DNA from: Marinobacter lipolyticus
Lineage (GTDB): Bacteria; Pseudomonadota; Gammaproteobacteria; Pseudomonadales; Oleiphilaceae
Reading direction: 5' to 3'
Assembly: GCF_018424605.1 (NCBI RefSeq)
Contig: NZ_QTKT01000005.1
Location: 186,001-250,000, forward strand
DNA: 64,000 nt
This document shows, in pieces, positions 8,044 to 16,917 of this stretch. The notes under the pieces are model-generated. The model saw nothing but the letters and a program-made list of their open reading frames with translations, had not been told where the DNA came from and ran no database searches. Position 1 is the first letter of the stretch. Every line of letters begins with the position of its first letter. The translations under genes and the position numbers were made by a program.

Positions 8044-9810
8044 ATGGAATGGGATGCAATTGTCACCCTGTGCACCCTGGCCGCGGTGCTGGGCACGCTG
8101 ATCTTCACCCGGTTGGCGGCGGATCTGGTGTTGGTGGCGGCGATGACGTTTCTCCTGGTCAGCGGCATACTAGCCCCGGCCCAGGCGCTGGCCGGGTTTG
8201 GTAACCCGGGCGTCGTCACCATTGCTGTCCTTTACGTGGTGGCTGCTGGCCTGAAAGAAACCGGTGCGGTGCAATGGATTGCCCGCCGGATGCTCGGTCA
8301 TCCGCAGACCGCCCGCGGCGCCCAATTGCGGATGATTGCACCCACCGGTTTGCTCAGTGGTTTTATGAACAACACCGCCGTGGTGGCCATGTTCATCCCC
8401 GCTATTCAGGACTGGGCCCAGCGCCTGGGCATACCCGCCTCCAAATTGCTGCTCCCGCTCAGCTACGCCGCCATCCTCGGTGGCACCTGCACCCTGATCG
8501 GCACCAGCACCAACCTGGTGGTCGATGGCCTGCTGCAGAGCCAGCTGGATATCCATCTGGGCCTGTTCGATCTGGTGTGGATTGGAATACCTTTGTTGAT
8601 TGTCGGCGGAGCGTTCCTGGTGCTGTTCGCTGGGCGGCTACTGCCCGATCGCGGCGGCGTGACCGAGGAGCTGGAACAGGTGCGGGAATACGGGGTGGAA
8701 GTGGAAGTGGACAGCCCCGGGCCATTGGTGGGCCTGACGATTGCCGAAGCCGGTCTGCGGGCGCTGAATTATGGCTACCTCACGGAAATTGACCGCGGCG
8801 GCCGGTTGATAACCGCCGTGGAGCCAGACCGAACCCTGCAGGCTGGAGACAAGCTCTATTTCGTGGGCGCCCCGGAATGCGCCAGCGAACTGCGGCGCAT
8901 TCAAGGCCTGAAGCCGGCCAACGGCAGCGTGCACAAGCTGGAAGTAGCCAACCATCAGCGCTGCCTTGTGGAAGTGGTACTGGGCCAGGAATTTCCGGCA
9001 CTGGGTAAAACCATCCGCGACAGCCGTTTTCGGACCCGCTTCAACGCGGTGATCCTGTCCCTGTCGCGAGAGGGCAAACGGGTGCCGGGCAAACTGGGGG
9101 ACATCACCTTCAAAATGGGCGACACTTTGTTGCTGGAAGCCAGCCACGAATTCGCCGAGCAATACCGCTTCCGCCGGGATTTTCTGCTGGTCAGCGCCTT
9201 GAACGACTCCACCCCGCCGGATTTTCACAAAGCCCCGCGGGCCCTGGGCATTCTGCTGCTGATGGTCATCGCCAGCGCCAGCGGCCTGCTCAGCATACTG
9301 GAAGCTGCCTTCCTGGCCGCCGGAGCCATGCTGGTGGCCGGTTGCCTCACCGCCAGTCGCGCCAGGCGCAGCCTGGATTTGCCGGTGCTGGTGGTGATCG
9401 CGGCCTCCTTTGCCTTGGGCAGTGCTATGACCGAGACGGGCGCGGCGCAATGGGTCGCGCAAAGCCTGATGGGCCTTGGCGAGTTTTCGCCCTGGGTCAT
9501 GCTGGCGCTGATCTATCTGCTGACCGCTGCTTTCACTGAAGTCATCACCAACAACGCGGCGGCGGTACTGATGTTTCCGATTGCGCTGGCTACCTCCGAT
9601 CAGCTTGGTGTCAGCGTGCTGCCCTTTGCGGTCACGGTGATGATTGCCGCCTCCGCCTCTTTTATTACGCCGCTGGGTTATCAGACGAATTTGATGGTGT
9701 ATGGACCGGGTCGGTATCGGTTTACTGACTATGTGCGGATTGGGGTGCCGTTGAGTTTGTTGGTGGCGGTGGTGGCGATAGGTATTATTCCTGTGGTCTG
9801 GACCTTCTGA
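8044..9810 (+). CDS. SLC13-family permease with central RCK/TrkA-C domains (putative sulfate importer)
   Basis: This 588-residue membrane protein has two blocks of hydrophobic segments (about 1-200 and 395-588). They flank a soluble region (about 215-380) that contains two TrkA-C-like modules ('LTIAEAGLRALNYGYLTEI', 'GKTIRDSRFRTRFNAVILS'). The repeated 'NNTAVVAMF' and 'ITNNAAAVLMFP' motifs are the ion-transporter signature of the SLC13/DASS fold. Related proteins carry sulfate, thiosulfate or dicarboxylates. Sulfate is inferred here from cysQ-cysC immediately upstream (17-base gap). Confidence 0.85.
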   Translation: MEWDAIVTLCTLAAVLGTLIFTRLAADLVLVAAMTFLLVSGILAPAQALAGFGNPGVVTIAVLYVVAAGLKETGAVQWIARRMLGHPQTARGAQLRMIAPTGLLSGFMNNTAVVAMFIPAIQDWAQRLGIPASKLLLPLSYAAILGGTCTLIGTSTNLVVDGLLQSQLDIHLGLFDLVWIGIPLLIVGGAFLVLFAGRLLPDRGGVTEELEQVREYGVEVEVDSPGPLVGLTIAEAGLRALNYGYLTEIDRGGRLITAVEPDRTLQAGDKLYFVGAPECASELRRIQGLKPANGSVHKLEVANHQRCLVEVVLGQEFPALGKTIRDSRFRTRFNAVILSLSREGKRVPGKLGDITFKMGDTLLLEASHEFAEQYRFRRDFLLVSALNDSTPPDFHKAPRALGILLLMVIASASGLLSILEAAFLAAGAMLVAGCLTASRARRSLDLPVLVVIAASFALGSAMTETGAAQWVAQSLMGLGEFSPWVMLALIYLLTAAFTEVITNNAAAVLMFPIALATSDQLGVSVLPFAVTVMIAASASFITPLGYQTNLMVYGPGRYRFTDYVRIGVPLSLLVAVVAIGIIPVVWTF

Positions 9811-9882
9811 CCCATCCGATCCGGAATGCGGAAGTGGTACAATTGCGCCAGCAATTTTCCAACCGATGGTTAGAGTGCCCCT

Positions 9883-10362
9883 ATGACCTGGTACGCCCTG
9901 CAACATAAGCCTTCCCAAGGTGACCGTGCACTGGAACACCTGCAAAATCAGGGCATAATATGCTTCTACCCAAAAATCAGCGTTGAGAAGATCAAGGCTG
10001 GCAAACGCGCCAAAAAGCTAGAGCCGTTATTTCCGGGCTATCTGTTCGTCAACCTCAAAAAAACGGATCCAATATGGTCGAAATTGCGCTCTACCCGTGG
10101 TGTATTGCGTGTGGTCAGCTTTGCTCACAAGCCAGCGACGATTGGTGATGAAGTTATACAGCACATCAAGGATAGCTTGCTTATTGTTGCAGAACAGGGG
10201 GATATAAAGTCGGGCCAGCCAGTGGGATTGAACGAGGGGCCATTTCAAGGATTGAATGCTATTTTCCAGGGTTACGATGGGGAGGAGCGAGCCATAGTTT
10301 TGATCGGTTTTTTACAGAAGCAGCAATCGATCTCAGTGCCGTTATCGGTTATTCGGCCGTGA
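9883..10362 (+). CDS. rfaH: Transcription antiterminator RfaH
   Basis: RfaH is a NusG paralogue recruited to RNA polymerase at ops sites, where it suppresses termination and couples translation across long surface-glycan operons. The 159 residues give an NGN domain (WYALQHKPSQGDRALEHL ... FPGYLFVNL ... LRSTRGVLRVVSF) and a C-terminal KOW domain (GPFQGLNAIFQGYDGEERAIVLI). Its own promoter may use the TACAAT at 9838. An ops-type element lies 173 bp downstream of its stop, ahead of wzz, so its target operon is almost certainly the adjacent glycan cluster. Confidence 0.93.
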   Translation: MTWYALQHKPSQGDRALEHLQNQGIICFYPKISVEKIKAGKRAKKLEPLFPGYLFVNLKKTDPIWSKLRSTRGVLRVVSFAHKPATIGDEVIQHIKDSLLIVAEQGDIKSGQPVGLNEGPFQGLNAIFQGYDGEERAIVLIGFLQKQQSISVPLSVIRP

Positions 10363-10585
10363 TTAACAGGATTTTACCATTCGCACGACAGTTTCAAGGA
10401 TCCCCTGACAGTGAGTAACTGTAAATCTCTTTAAGATCCCGTAGAATCCGAAAATCCTAACTGACGCACATACCCCAGCAAGCCGGTTTTCACTGAGAAC
10501 CGCTTGCGCCTGACGCACTAAAAAAGGCCGGTGGGGCGGTAGCGTGCCTGCACGAACAACACGAGCAAAGAGCGGACAAATATTG
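10363..10585 (+). promoter_or_regulatory. Leader region of the glycan operon (promoter, repeats, ops)
   Basis: This is non-coding leader between rfaH and wzz. It contains a possible -10 box (TAGAAT, 10442-10447) and two direct copies of CTGACGCAC (10461-10469 and 10510-10518). A hairpin with AAGC-CGGTT/AACCG-CTT arms lies between those repeats, and the ops element comes at the end. The promoter assignment is weak; the repeats are seen directly. Confidence 0.5.
10535..10547 (+). promoter_or_regulatory. ops element (RfaH recruitment site)
   Basis: GGCGGTAGCGTGC matches the known ops core (GGCGGTAGCGT) exactly and lies about 40 bases upstream of the wzz start. In enterobacteria this sequence in the non-template strand pauses RNA polymerase and recruits RfaH. 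rfaH is the gene immediately upstream. Confidence 0.92.
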
Positions 10586-11341
10586 ATGGAAAATATTCCG
10601 GAACGTAGACGTCAAACTGGATACGAAACTAGCTTAGTTGACGTAGCCACCATATTCCTGAAACACCGGCGAGTGTTTTTTGGTTTTTTTGTTCTCGTCA
10701 CTATTGCTGGTTTGGTTTACGCACTGATGACACCCGACAGATATCAATACGTTTCACTTGTGAAGTTGGCTCAGAAGTCGAGCGGCGAATATATAGAAAA
10801 GCCCGCCACCATTATCGCCGAACTCGAAAATCTTTGGGTACCGAACCTGAGGGCCACCCATCATGCAGAGCATGACCGGAATCTGCCCTTTAAAATTTCA
10901 GCAAGTAACCCTGAAAATACCGGTTTGGTACGAATTGTTTCAGAGGCATCATCATCTACTCAAGAGCTTATCGCTAGCAGCCACCAGCAAATTATTGAAC
11001 GAATAACGACAGATCAGAAACAGGCCCTTGCTAAACTGAGAAAAAGCTTAGAAAAAGGTATTGAATCTTTGGGCGGAACTATCGCTATGCTTGAAGGCGG
11101 ACAGGAGACAGGCGAGGCCATAGCTGCATCTATAGAGAAGCAGCTATCACTTGAAGCAGAACTTGATTCGCTTGTGCCTGCGGAGACGCTTGTAGTAGGC
11201 CGGCGGAGCGGTGAAAGCACCGGACCTGCTCGCCGGCTTATTGTCGTTCTCTCCGCCGTGCTCGGGATACTGGGAGGCGTTTTCCTTGCGTTTTTTACTG
11301 AATTCATAGGTTTAGTGAGGGAGAAGGTCTCCGAAACGTGA
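10586..11341 (+). CDS. wzz: Wzz/Wzc-type chain-length determinant protein
   Basis: This polysaccharide co-polymerase sets the length of Wzy-made polymers in the inner membrane and periplasm. The ATG at 10586 (MENIPERRRQ...) is preferred to an upstream GTG at 10544, because that GTG overlaps the ops element. The 251-residue protein has a Wzz N-terminal domain with a first membrane segment ('VFFGFFVLVTIAGLVYALMTP'), a short helical periplasmic part, and a second membrane segment ('IVVLSAVLGILGGVFLAFF') just before the C-terminus. It is shorter than typical Wzz (about 320-370), the difference being in the periplasmic coiled coil. Confidence 0.85.
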   Translation: MENIPERRRQTGYETSLVDVATIFLKHRRVFFGFFVLVTIAGLVYALMTPDRYQYVSLVKLAQKSSGEYIEKPATIIAELENLWVPNLRATHHAEHDRNLPFKISASNPENTGLVRIVSEASSSTQELIASSHQQIIERITTDQKQALAKLRKSLEKGIESLGGTIAMLEGGQETGEAIAASIEKQLSLEAELDSLVPAETLVVGRRSGESTGPARRLIVVLSAVLGILGGVFLAFFTEFIGLVREKVSET

Positions 11342-11579
11342 CGGGAAAGGTCAGTGAGCGCGAACGCGGAACTTTAAAGATCCTATTTTCCGGTGAAGTT
11401 GGGGCGCCAAGTCTCTGTCTTACCTGTTTCAAATGAGAAATAATCTGTGAGTTTTAAGTACTGTAGGATTGTCAGCTACCACAAAATGTCTCCTGATATC
11501 ATTACTAACAAGGCGGATCTTGTGCAGCCAGTTTAAGAGCAGCCAAGCATCATGCCAAAACTTTGATTGGAATATTTAA
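11342..11579. other. Non-coding gap inside the glycan operon
   Basis: These 238 bp lie between wzz and the first glycosyltransferase. I see no convincing open reading frame, terminator or promoter. Base composition falls sharply towards AT-rich here, marking the left edge of the AT-rich cassette. Confidence 0.5.
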
Positions 11580-12713
11580 GTGATTTCTGAGCATCAAAAA
11601 AATGTGTTTCTAGTAAGCCAAAACTTCTCAAGTAATAGTGGCGGTGTGGAGACAACACTCAAGAAAATTCGGGAAACCTTAGTAACTCAAGGATGTAGGG
11701 TGACGAGGGTAGGAATGACCGGTGAGGTAGAATTCTCGCTGAGACCATATCGTGGTAAAAGCAGCCTCTTTAAAAAGCTATACCTGATTTACGTTGGTTT
11801 GAAATTAGGCTTTACCCTCAGGCCTAATGAAGATGATGTCATCATTTCTAGAGACCTGTTTCTTGCCTTTGGGCTATGCCTATTCTTCGGAAAGAAGGTG
11901 AGATTCGTGGCGCCGACATTTGTAAAGATGGATATGTATCCTGTGCGGCCGTTGTCAGTAAACCTAAAATTTATAGATTGGCGTATTCAGTATCTGATAA
12001 CTTATTGTATAGAGAGGATTGTCTTAAAGCGCGCTCGATGTTTTGTATTCAGTGAGTCAATAAGAGAATCTATTGAAAACTATTACCGAGGAGTTTCGCT
12101 TGAACATGTGCGTCCAGGTTGTTCTTTTGAGTCTTTAGATTTGAGCCGAAGAGAGGTGGGGAGAAAAACTACCAGTAGATATCTCTTATATGTCGGACGA
12201 CTCGATGTTAGGAAGAATATCAATATTCTACTAGAAGCAATGAAACACGTTGAAGGTGATGCAGCATTGTGGTTAGTAGGCGATGGGCCAGCCAGAAAAG
12301 ATCTTGAAAGAAAGGTTAACGAATCAGGTTTAAGTTCGAGAATATTATTTCTCGGCTATCAGTCTAAACAGCAGCTCGTTGAAAAATACTCAGACTCTGA
12401 AGCTACAGTCTTACCAACATTCTTTGAATCTTTCGGGCACGTCGTTTTAGAGAGCTTATATTTTTTGACGCCCGTTATTGGTTTCAAGTCGAATGGTGTA
12501 AGCTGCATAAACGCCCTCGATGATTTTCGAGACTTTGGACGAATTTATCAATCTGAATCGTTGTCCGCCGCCGGGCTGGGTAATAAGATTAATGAAGTTC
12601 TAAGGGAGAACGCTGTACTACTTGAAAAAAGTGACAAAGAGGCACATAGAGAAAATATGGCAAAATCATTCTGTTGGGAGTCCTTTGTATCGCAAGTGAC
12701 TTCCAATGATTGA
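11580..12713 (+). CDS. Glycosyltransferase family 4 (GTG start)
   Basis: This retaining GT-B glycosyltransferase of 377 residues has a C-terminal GT1-type domain from about residue 200 ('LLYVGRLDVRKNINILLEAM') and the E-x7-E motif in 'FFESFGHVVLESLYF'. It probably acts on undecaprenyl-linked intermediates at the cytoplasmic face; donor and acceptor cannot be told. It opens at GTG 11580, directly after an in-frame TAA, and overlaps the flippase gene by 8 bases. The strongly AT-rich codon use differs from genes outside the island. Confidence 0.85.
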   Translation: MISEHQKNVFLVSQNFSSNSGGVETTLKKIRETLVTQGCRVTRVGMTGEVEFSLRPYRGKSSLFKKLYLIYVGLKLGFTLRPNEDDVIISRDLFLAFGLCLFFGKKVRFVAPTFVKMDMYPVRPLSVNLKFIDWRIQYLITYCIERIVLKRARCFVFSESIRESIENYYRGVSLEHVRPGCSFESLDLSRREVGRKTTSRYLLYVGRLDVRKNINILLEAMKHVEGDAALWLVGDGPARKDLERKVNESGLSSRILFLGYQSKQQLVEKYSDSEATVLPTFFESFGHVVLESLYFLTPVIGFKSNGVSCINALDDFRDFGRIYQSESLSAAGLGNKINEVLRENAVLLEKSDKEAHRENMAKSFCWESFVSQVTSND

Positions 12714-14031
12714 TGTAAAGTTTGGAAGAAAATTTGACTTGCTTCTAAGCACTTTGATGGTCGCTCTGGTTCTGCCTTTGTCTTATTTTCGTACGGCTAT
12801 GTTGGGTCAACAGCCTGACGGTGCTGACTTGATAGCTACCCTGGCAACGACTCTCCTTATTTCGCAGTTCGCAACCTCTATATGTATCTTTGGTACACCG
12901 TTAAGCTATTCGCGGTTTTACCCAACGATGAATAAAGCGAAAAGAGCTTGGCTCGCTAACTATATTTTTAGAATAAGCTTAGCTTTGATGCTTTTTGGAT
13001 TCTTTCTAACATTGTTTTCATACATTTTTAATTTCAAAGATGCTGTTGCTTATAAAAGTTTGTCTCAAAGCACGGTTCTGCTTTTGGTGTTAGCATACTT
13101 TTCGTTATCTGGGTTTTTAGAGATTTACGCACAACGCTTAGCTGGATATGAAAAGAACTTGGTTTACCAATTGTATGTGAATCACCAAGTTTTCTCTTTG
13201 TCGGCTATCCTTTTTTGCTTGTGGTTGTTTGGATTAAATGTAAGCGTCGATAGCCTTTTGGTTGTTCTTGTTTTAATAAAAATTATGGTCCTGCTGCTTG
13301 TTCTCTCGAACGACCCTTTGGGGAAAAGCGAGCTTGTTGATGTTATAAAGCCTGAAATGGAAGAAATTAGATCGTTTCTCCGATATAGCTACTTTTCGGG
13401 GGTTATTTCTTTTGTTTATATGCGAATCGATCAGATTTACATCTTGCTTTTCTTTGATAAAAAGAGTCTGGCTGGATATTTTGTATCTGTAACTATCGCT
13501 CAACTAGTGACCTTTCTGCCCAAGCAAATGTCACATGTAATACTGAGGTATTTCGTTAAGATAAAGGGGCAGGATGAATATCGTCGATATATTGTTGTAG
13601 GAGGATTGACCATTGGTTTGTCAGTTTTCGTATTTACTCTTATTTATGGGTTAAATGAGCTGATCCTTCCTTTTTTTGGCTCTTGGGCAGCCTCATACTC
13701 TGAAATATTAGTATTGTTATCATTAGTCGGTTTGCTTGGTTGTCTGGGGCCTGTCAATAGTATGTACTCCCTCGCAAAGAGCGAAGCGCGGCTGCACTTT
13801 TTTAATTCAATGGCACTGATTTTAGTGCAGGTATTCTCAATAGCACTACTTGCTCCTTTGTATGGAATCAAAGGGCTAATTGCTGCGAAAGCGCTAGCGA
13901 CGTTAAGTGGACAGCTTGGCTTGACATACATTGTATCAAAAACATTAGGCAACAGCGCTTGGTTTCACCAAAGCATTATTTTTATATTCGTTTTTCTTAT
14001 TTACTTTCTTGTATATGGGGCCGAATTGTGA
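12706..14031 (+). CDS. Wzx-like polysaccharide flippase (MATE/MOP superfamily)
   Basis: This 441-residue protein is almost entirely hydrophobic, with about 12-14 predicted membrane segments and few charged residues. That fits Wzx/RfbX-type exporters, which flip undecaprenyl-diphosphate-linked oligosaccharide across the inner membrane. Supporting features are an N-terminal segment with 'FGTPLSYSRFYP', paired helices throughout, and a place between a glycosyltransferase and an acyltransferase with overlapping reading frames on both sides. Sequence conservation in this family is low, so the call rests on topology and context. Confidence 0.75.
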   Translation: MIDVKFGRKFDLLLSTLMVALVLPLSYFRTAMLGQQPDGADLIATLATTLLISQFATSICIFGTPLSYSRFYPTMNKAKRAWLANYIFRISLALMLFGFFLTLFSYIFNFKDAVAYKSLSQSTVLLLVLAYFSLSGFLEIYAQRLAGYEKNLVYQLYVNHQVFSLSAILFCLWLFGLNVSVDSLLVVLVLIKIMVLLLVLSNDPLGKSELVDVIKPEMEEIRSFLRYSYFSGVISFVYMRIDQIYILLFFDKKSLAGYFVSVTIAQLVTFLPKQMSHVILRYFVKIKGQDEYRRYIVVGGLTIGLSVFVFTLIYGLNELILPFFGSWAASYSEILVLLSLVGLLGCLGPVNSMYSLAKSEARLHFFNSMALILVQVFSIALLAPLYGIKGLIAAKALATLSGQLGLTYIVSKTLGNSAWFHQSIIFIFVFLIYFLVYGAEL

Positions 14032-14567
14032 AGTTTGTTATTTATGATATTTTTCGATTTTTAAGCTGTCTCCCGTGTGCCTTTTTTGAGAGTATCATGA
14101 ATCGATTGCCCAACGATATTTCGGGAAATCGGATAAGAGGCTGGTGGTATGGTAGAAAAATAAAAAGTATTGGAAAAAACTTTCAAGTTGCCCAGAACGT
14201 GGTCATTGAGCATCCTGAGAATTTAACGATTGGGGATGATGTTTTCATTGGTACAGGCTCTTGGATTTCCTGTATTGGTGAAGGTGTTTTTATTGAAAGA
14301 GAAGTGATGTTTGGCGCAGGTGTCAAAGTTGTTTCCAATAACCATCAAATGAAGAATGGAAGCGCTCGTTTTGCTGATGGTATCTCGCAGCGCATAAAAA
14401 TAGGAGCAGGTAGCTGGATCGGGGCAAATGTGGTAATAACTGCTGGATCAACAATTGAGGCGGGAGTTATTGTTGGTGCTTCAGCTTTGGTGAAAGGAAA
14501 ACTAAAATCCGGTGGAATGTATGGTGGCATCCCTGCTCGTTTAATTAGAATGGTGAACGAATGTTGA
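14028..14567 (+). CDS. Hexapeptide-repeat acyltransferase (serine acetyltransferase/WbbJ-like)
   Basis: This left-handed beta-helix O-acyltransferase carries isoleucine-patch repeats ('NLTIGDDVFIGTGSWISCIG', 'IKIGAGSWIGANVVITAGST', 'VIVGASALVKG') and ends with the usual 'GGIPARLIRM'. It probably acetylates a glycan residue. I choose the GTG at 14028, which overlaps the flippase stop as GTGA and follows GGGG at about 6 bases. An upstream in-frame ATG at 13959 would lengthen the protein by 23 residues and overlap the flippase by 73 bases. From 14028 the product has 179 residues. Confidence 0.82.
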   Translation: MKFVIYDIFRFLSCLPCAFFESIMNRLPNDISGNRIRGWWYGRKIKSIGKNFQVAQNVVIEHPENLTIGDDVFIGTGSWISCIGEGVFIEREVMFGAGVKVVSNNHQMKNGSARFADGISQRIKIGAGSWIGANVVITAGSTIEAGVIVGASALVKGKLKSGGMYGGIPARLIRMVNEC

Positions 14568-15727
14568 AAGCGATAAAGCGATTTATTCAGCGCCCCGTTT
14601 ATGTTGAACATTGTTCGCAAACGCTTTACCAAGCGTTGCTAGGATGCTGCCGACTTTATGAGGTGACGCAAAACTGTAAATGGTTGAACCGTGCAGATCA
14701 CTTAGCTGAGCTTCTGGTCAATGCTCAGAAATCCGATGGTGGATTTGACATAGGATACGATTTTAATTTCGGTTTGCTTCATAAGAGAGGTATGCCAACG
14801 TCACCTGAACAGTATGCTGCTTTGGTGCTATGCTACTACGCGAGGATTGGTGGCGCGATTAATGTATCCCCTAGCCTAAATAAATCAGTCAATTGGATTG
14901 TAAACGCGATTCAGAAAACTGCAAGAGGTACCTACACACCTTACTCTCCAGAAAACTCGCATGAACTGTATGTTTACAACGGTACATCATTTACTGCTTC
15001 TGCACTCGGAGCGTGTCTAGGTGTTACCAAACAAAGTGAGCAAGAAGTCAAAATTTTTGAAGAGTTACTTGAGTTTTTGGATAGCGCATTACATCGAGAC
15101 CTCAAAGTAGAGGGGGCTGTTTGGTTTTATAATGATCAAGATAGAAACGATTTGGATGTATATACAAAAGAAAAAATAGATAACTACCACGCGCTCCAAC
15201 AGGCCGAAGTCCATCTTATCAGCAACGACATTTATAAGAGTGAGCTGCAAGAGCGTATTGCGCTAGAAGTAGTGAGTTATATTTATTCTCTCTACGCGAC
15301 TCAGATTGTCCCTTATTATAATAGAGATCAGTATTCTGGAGGGTTCCACCAAACATGGGGCTATGTTTCAGTGATATCAGTGTTTTCTCATCCATTAGTT
15401 AGAAGTAAGTTTCCAAAGTCCGATGATATAGTGAATCGACACATATCTCTCTTGAACGACTTGCTGTTGCCTTCCGGTTACTATGCAGATGCCTTCTCAT
15501 TGGATGGGCGTATTATCGATCATGGCTATATGGTTCGTTCTGAGGCCTGGATATTTTCGGCTTTGGCCGCGAGTTTGAAAACATCATCAACTCAAGATAC
15601 AGATGTGCTTGAGAGGTTGGAAGTCATGTACGATATGATGTCTAACGAGGAATTTAGCGGTTATGAAAGTCATGCGTTAAGCAAGAGGAAGCGTATTTAT
15701 AGCTTTTTGAAGCGTAACTTTTCATGA
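14561..15727 (+). CDS. Unrecognised protein of the glycan cluster, possible (alpha/alpha)-barrel enzyme
   Basis: This 388-residue soluble protein has no signal peptide or membrane segment. Helical pairs are spaced like an alpha/alpha toroid ('LYQALLGCCRLYEVT', 'LLVNAQKSDGGFDIGYDF', 'QYAALVLCYYARIGG', 'YVYNGTSFTASALGACLG'). Aromatic Gly-Gly-Phe-type patches recall terpenoid-cyclase-like, glucuronyl hydrolase or C5-epimerase toroids. I cannot name a family. It overlaps the acyltransferase by 7 bases and the polymerase by 4 (ATGA), so it is translated as part of the glycan operon and probably modifies or senses the repeat unit. Confidence 0.6.
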   Translation: MLKAIKRFIQRPVYVEHCSQTLYQALLGCCRLYEVTQNCKWLNRADHLAELLVNAQKSDGGFDIGYDFNFGLLHKRGMPTSPEQYAALVLCYYARIGGAINVSPSLNKSVNWIVNAIQKTARGTYTPYSPENSHELYVYNGTSFTASALGACLGVTKQSEQEVKIFEELLEFLDSALHRDLKVEGAVWFYNDQDRNDLDVYTKEKIDNYHALQQAEVHLISNDIYKSELQERIALEVVSYIYSLYATQIVPYYNRDQYSGGFHQTWGYVSVISVFSHPLVRSKFPKSDDIVNRHISLLNDLLLPSGYYADAFSLDGRIIDHGYMVRSEAWIFSALAASLKTSSTQDTDVLERLEVMYDMMSNEEFSGYESHALSKRKRIYSFLKRNFS

Positions 15728-16917
15728 TATATCTTTTACTTGCCGTAGTTTTTACTCCAGAGATTTCGCTTGGTTTCGGGCCTGCGTTCAGGTTAGAAGA
15801 TCCTTTGCTTTTGAGTATATTTTTTTACCGTTGTTTAATGGCTAATAATAAAATAGATTTTTCCAAGCTTGAACTCTTCATTTTATTTATTATTTTTCTG
15901 TTCTCGGTTGTGTGGGCATGCTCGGTATTTAACGGCCTTTTTCAAGGTTGGACGGCTGGTTTTCAAGATCTCAATCAAATTATTCGTTTCGTTAAATATT
16001 CATTAGTGATTTATTTGGTCTCTAGTTCCAGTAGTCGAAGTTTCGAAGAGTGGATGCAATTTCGAAAGTCCATCACTTGGATTTCCGTTGGTGCCTTGGC
16101 GTTAGGCATTATCCAGTGGTTTAATCCATTAGGAGTCAATTCATATTATATTTCATATGTATCAAATGTTCACGCGTTCACTCTTCTAGATGGCTACCCT
16201 TATCCTCGGGCAATAGGGATGGTTGGAAATCCTAATGCCTTCGGATTGGCGTTATTCATGCTGGGATTATCTCTTTACGTTTTTTGGTATGGAGGAAAAA
16301 ATAAAATTTTTGTTTTATTTTTCGTAACTTTATTCCTGATGCTGAGCTCTGCGATTACGATGTCACGCAGCGTTTTAGGAATATCTCTTATTTTTGTTTT
16401 ATTTATGCTTCTTCGCTTTAGCTTATTTTTTACTCTTTGTTTGTTAACCTTTTTCACCTTAATTTCAAGTTATCTGAATTTTGCTATTGCCGAAAGTGTT
16501 TTCTTTAGATTGCTAGCCGTACTAGATCCTTTGTCAGATGGTAGTTTGCTGACAAGGTTTGATAACTGGAGAGAATCTCTTGACATAATCGTTCGAAATG
16601 AGTTCCCGATTTTTGGTATCGGGCCGACTAGGCTTGAGTCATTTATAACCGTGGATAATGAATGGATATATATTTGGAGGTTGTATGGTGTTGTTGGCGT
16701 GATCTTGCTGCTTTTATTAGTCTATTGTCCTTTTTTCTTTGCAAAGCGTTTAGAGTTAAATTTTATTTATTTGGTCTTTGGGTTTTGTCTAACCTTGTAC
16801 TGCTTTGTGGCTCCGTTTTTTTATCATAACACGGTGTTTCCTTTATATATTTTTTTAATAACAGTTTTAGCTAGGTATAAGGAAAAGGTTGATGCGCATT
16901 CTTCACGTTGTGCATGA
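15724..16917 (+). CDS. Wzy-like O-antigen polymerase
   Basis: This 397-residue polytopic protein has about ten hydrophobic segments. One larger loop near residues 240-310 contains 'DGSLLTRFDNWRESLDIIVR' and 'FPIFGIGPTRLESFITVDNEW', the Wzy_C-type pattern of polysaccharide polymerases and ligases. In a Wzx/Wzy/Wzz-type locus this is the best candidate for the polymerase that joins repeat units in the periplasm. ATGA overlap with the preceding gene; overlaps the next gene by 26 bases. The gene is very AT-rich. Confidence 0.78.
   Translation: MIYLLLAVVFTPEISLGFGPAFRLEDPLLLSIFFYRCLMANNKIDFSKLELFILFIIFLFSVVWACSVFNGLFQGWTAGFQDLNQIIRFVKYSLVIYLVSSSSSRSFEEWMQFRKSITWISVGALALGIIQWFNPLGVNSYYISYVSNVHAFTLLDGYPYPRAIGMVGNPNAFGLALFMLGLSLYVFWYGGKNKIFVLFFVTLFLMLSSAITMSRSVLGISLIFVLFMLLRFSLFFTLCLLTFFTLISSYLNFAIAESVFFRLLAVLDPLSDGSLLTRFDNWRESLDIIVRNEFPIFGIGPTRLESFITVDNEWIYIWRLYGVVGVILLLLLVYCPFFFAKRLELNFIYLVFGFCLTLYCFVAPFFYHNTVFPLYIFLITVLARYKEKVDAHSSRCA

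Noticed and set aside
8638..9945. A 435-residue open frame antisense to the SLC13 permease
   Set aside because: It is His/Gln-rich low-complexity sequence without domains, antisense to a convincing membrane transporter.
10544..10585. GTG 10544 as the start of wzz
   Set aside because: It lies within the ops element and would place the N-terminus in leader RNA; ATG 10586 starts the recognisable protein.
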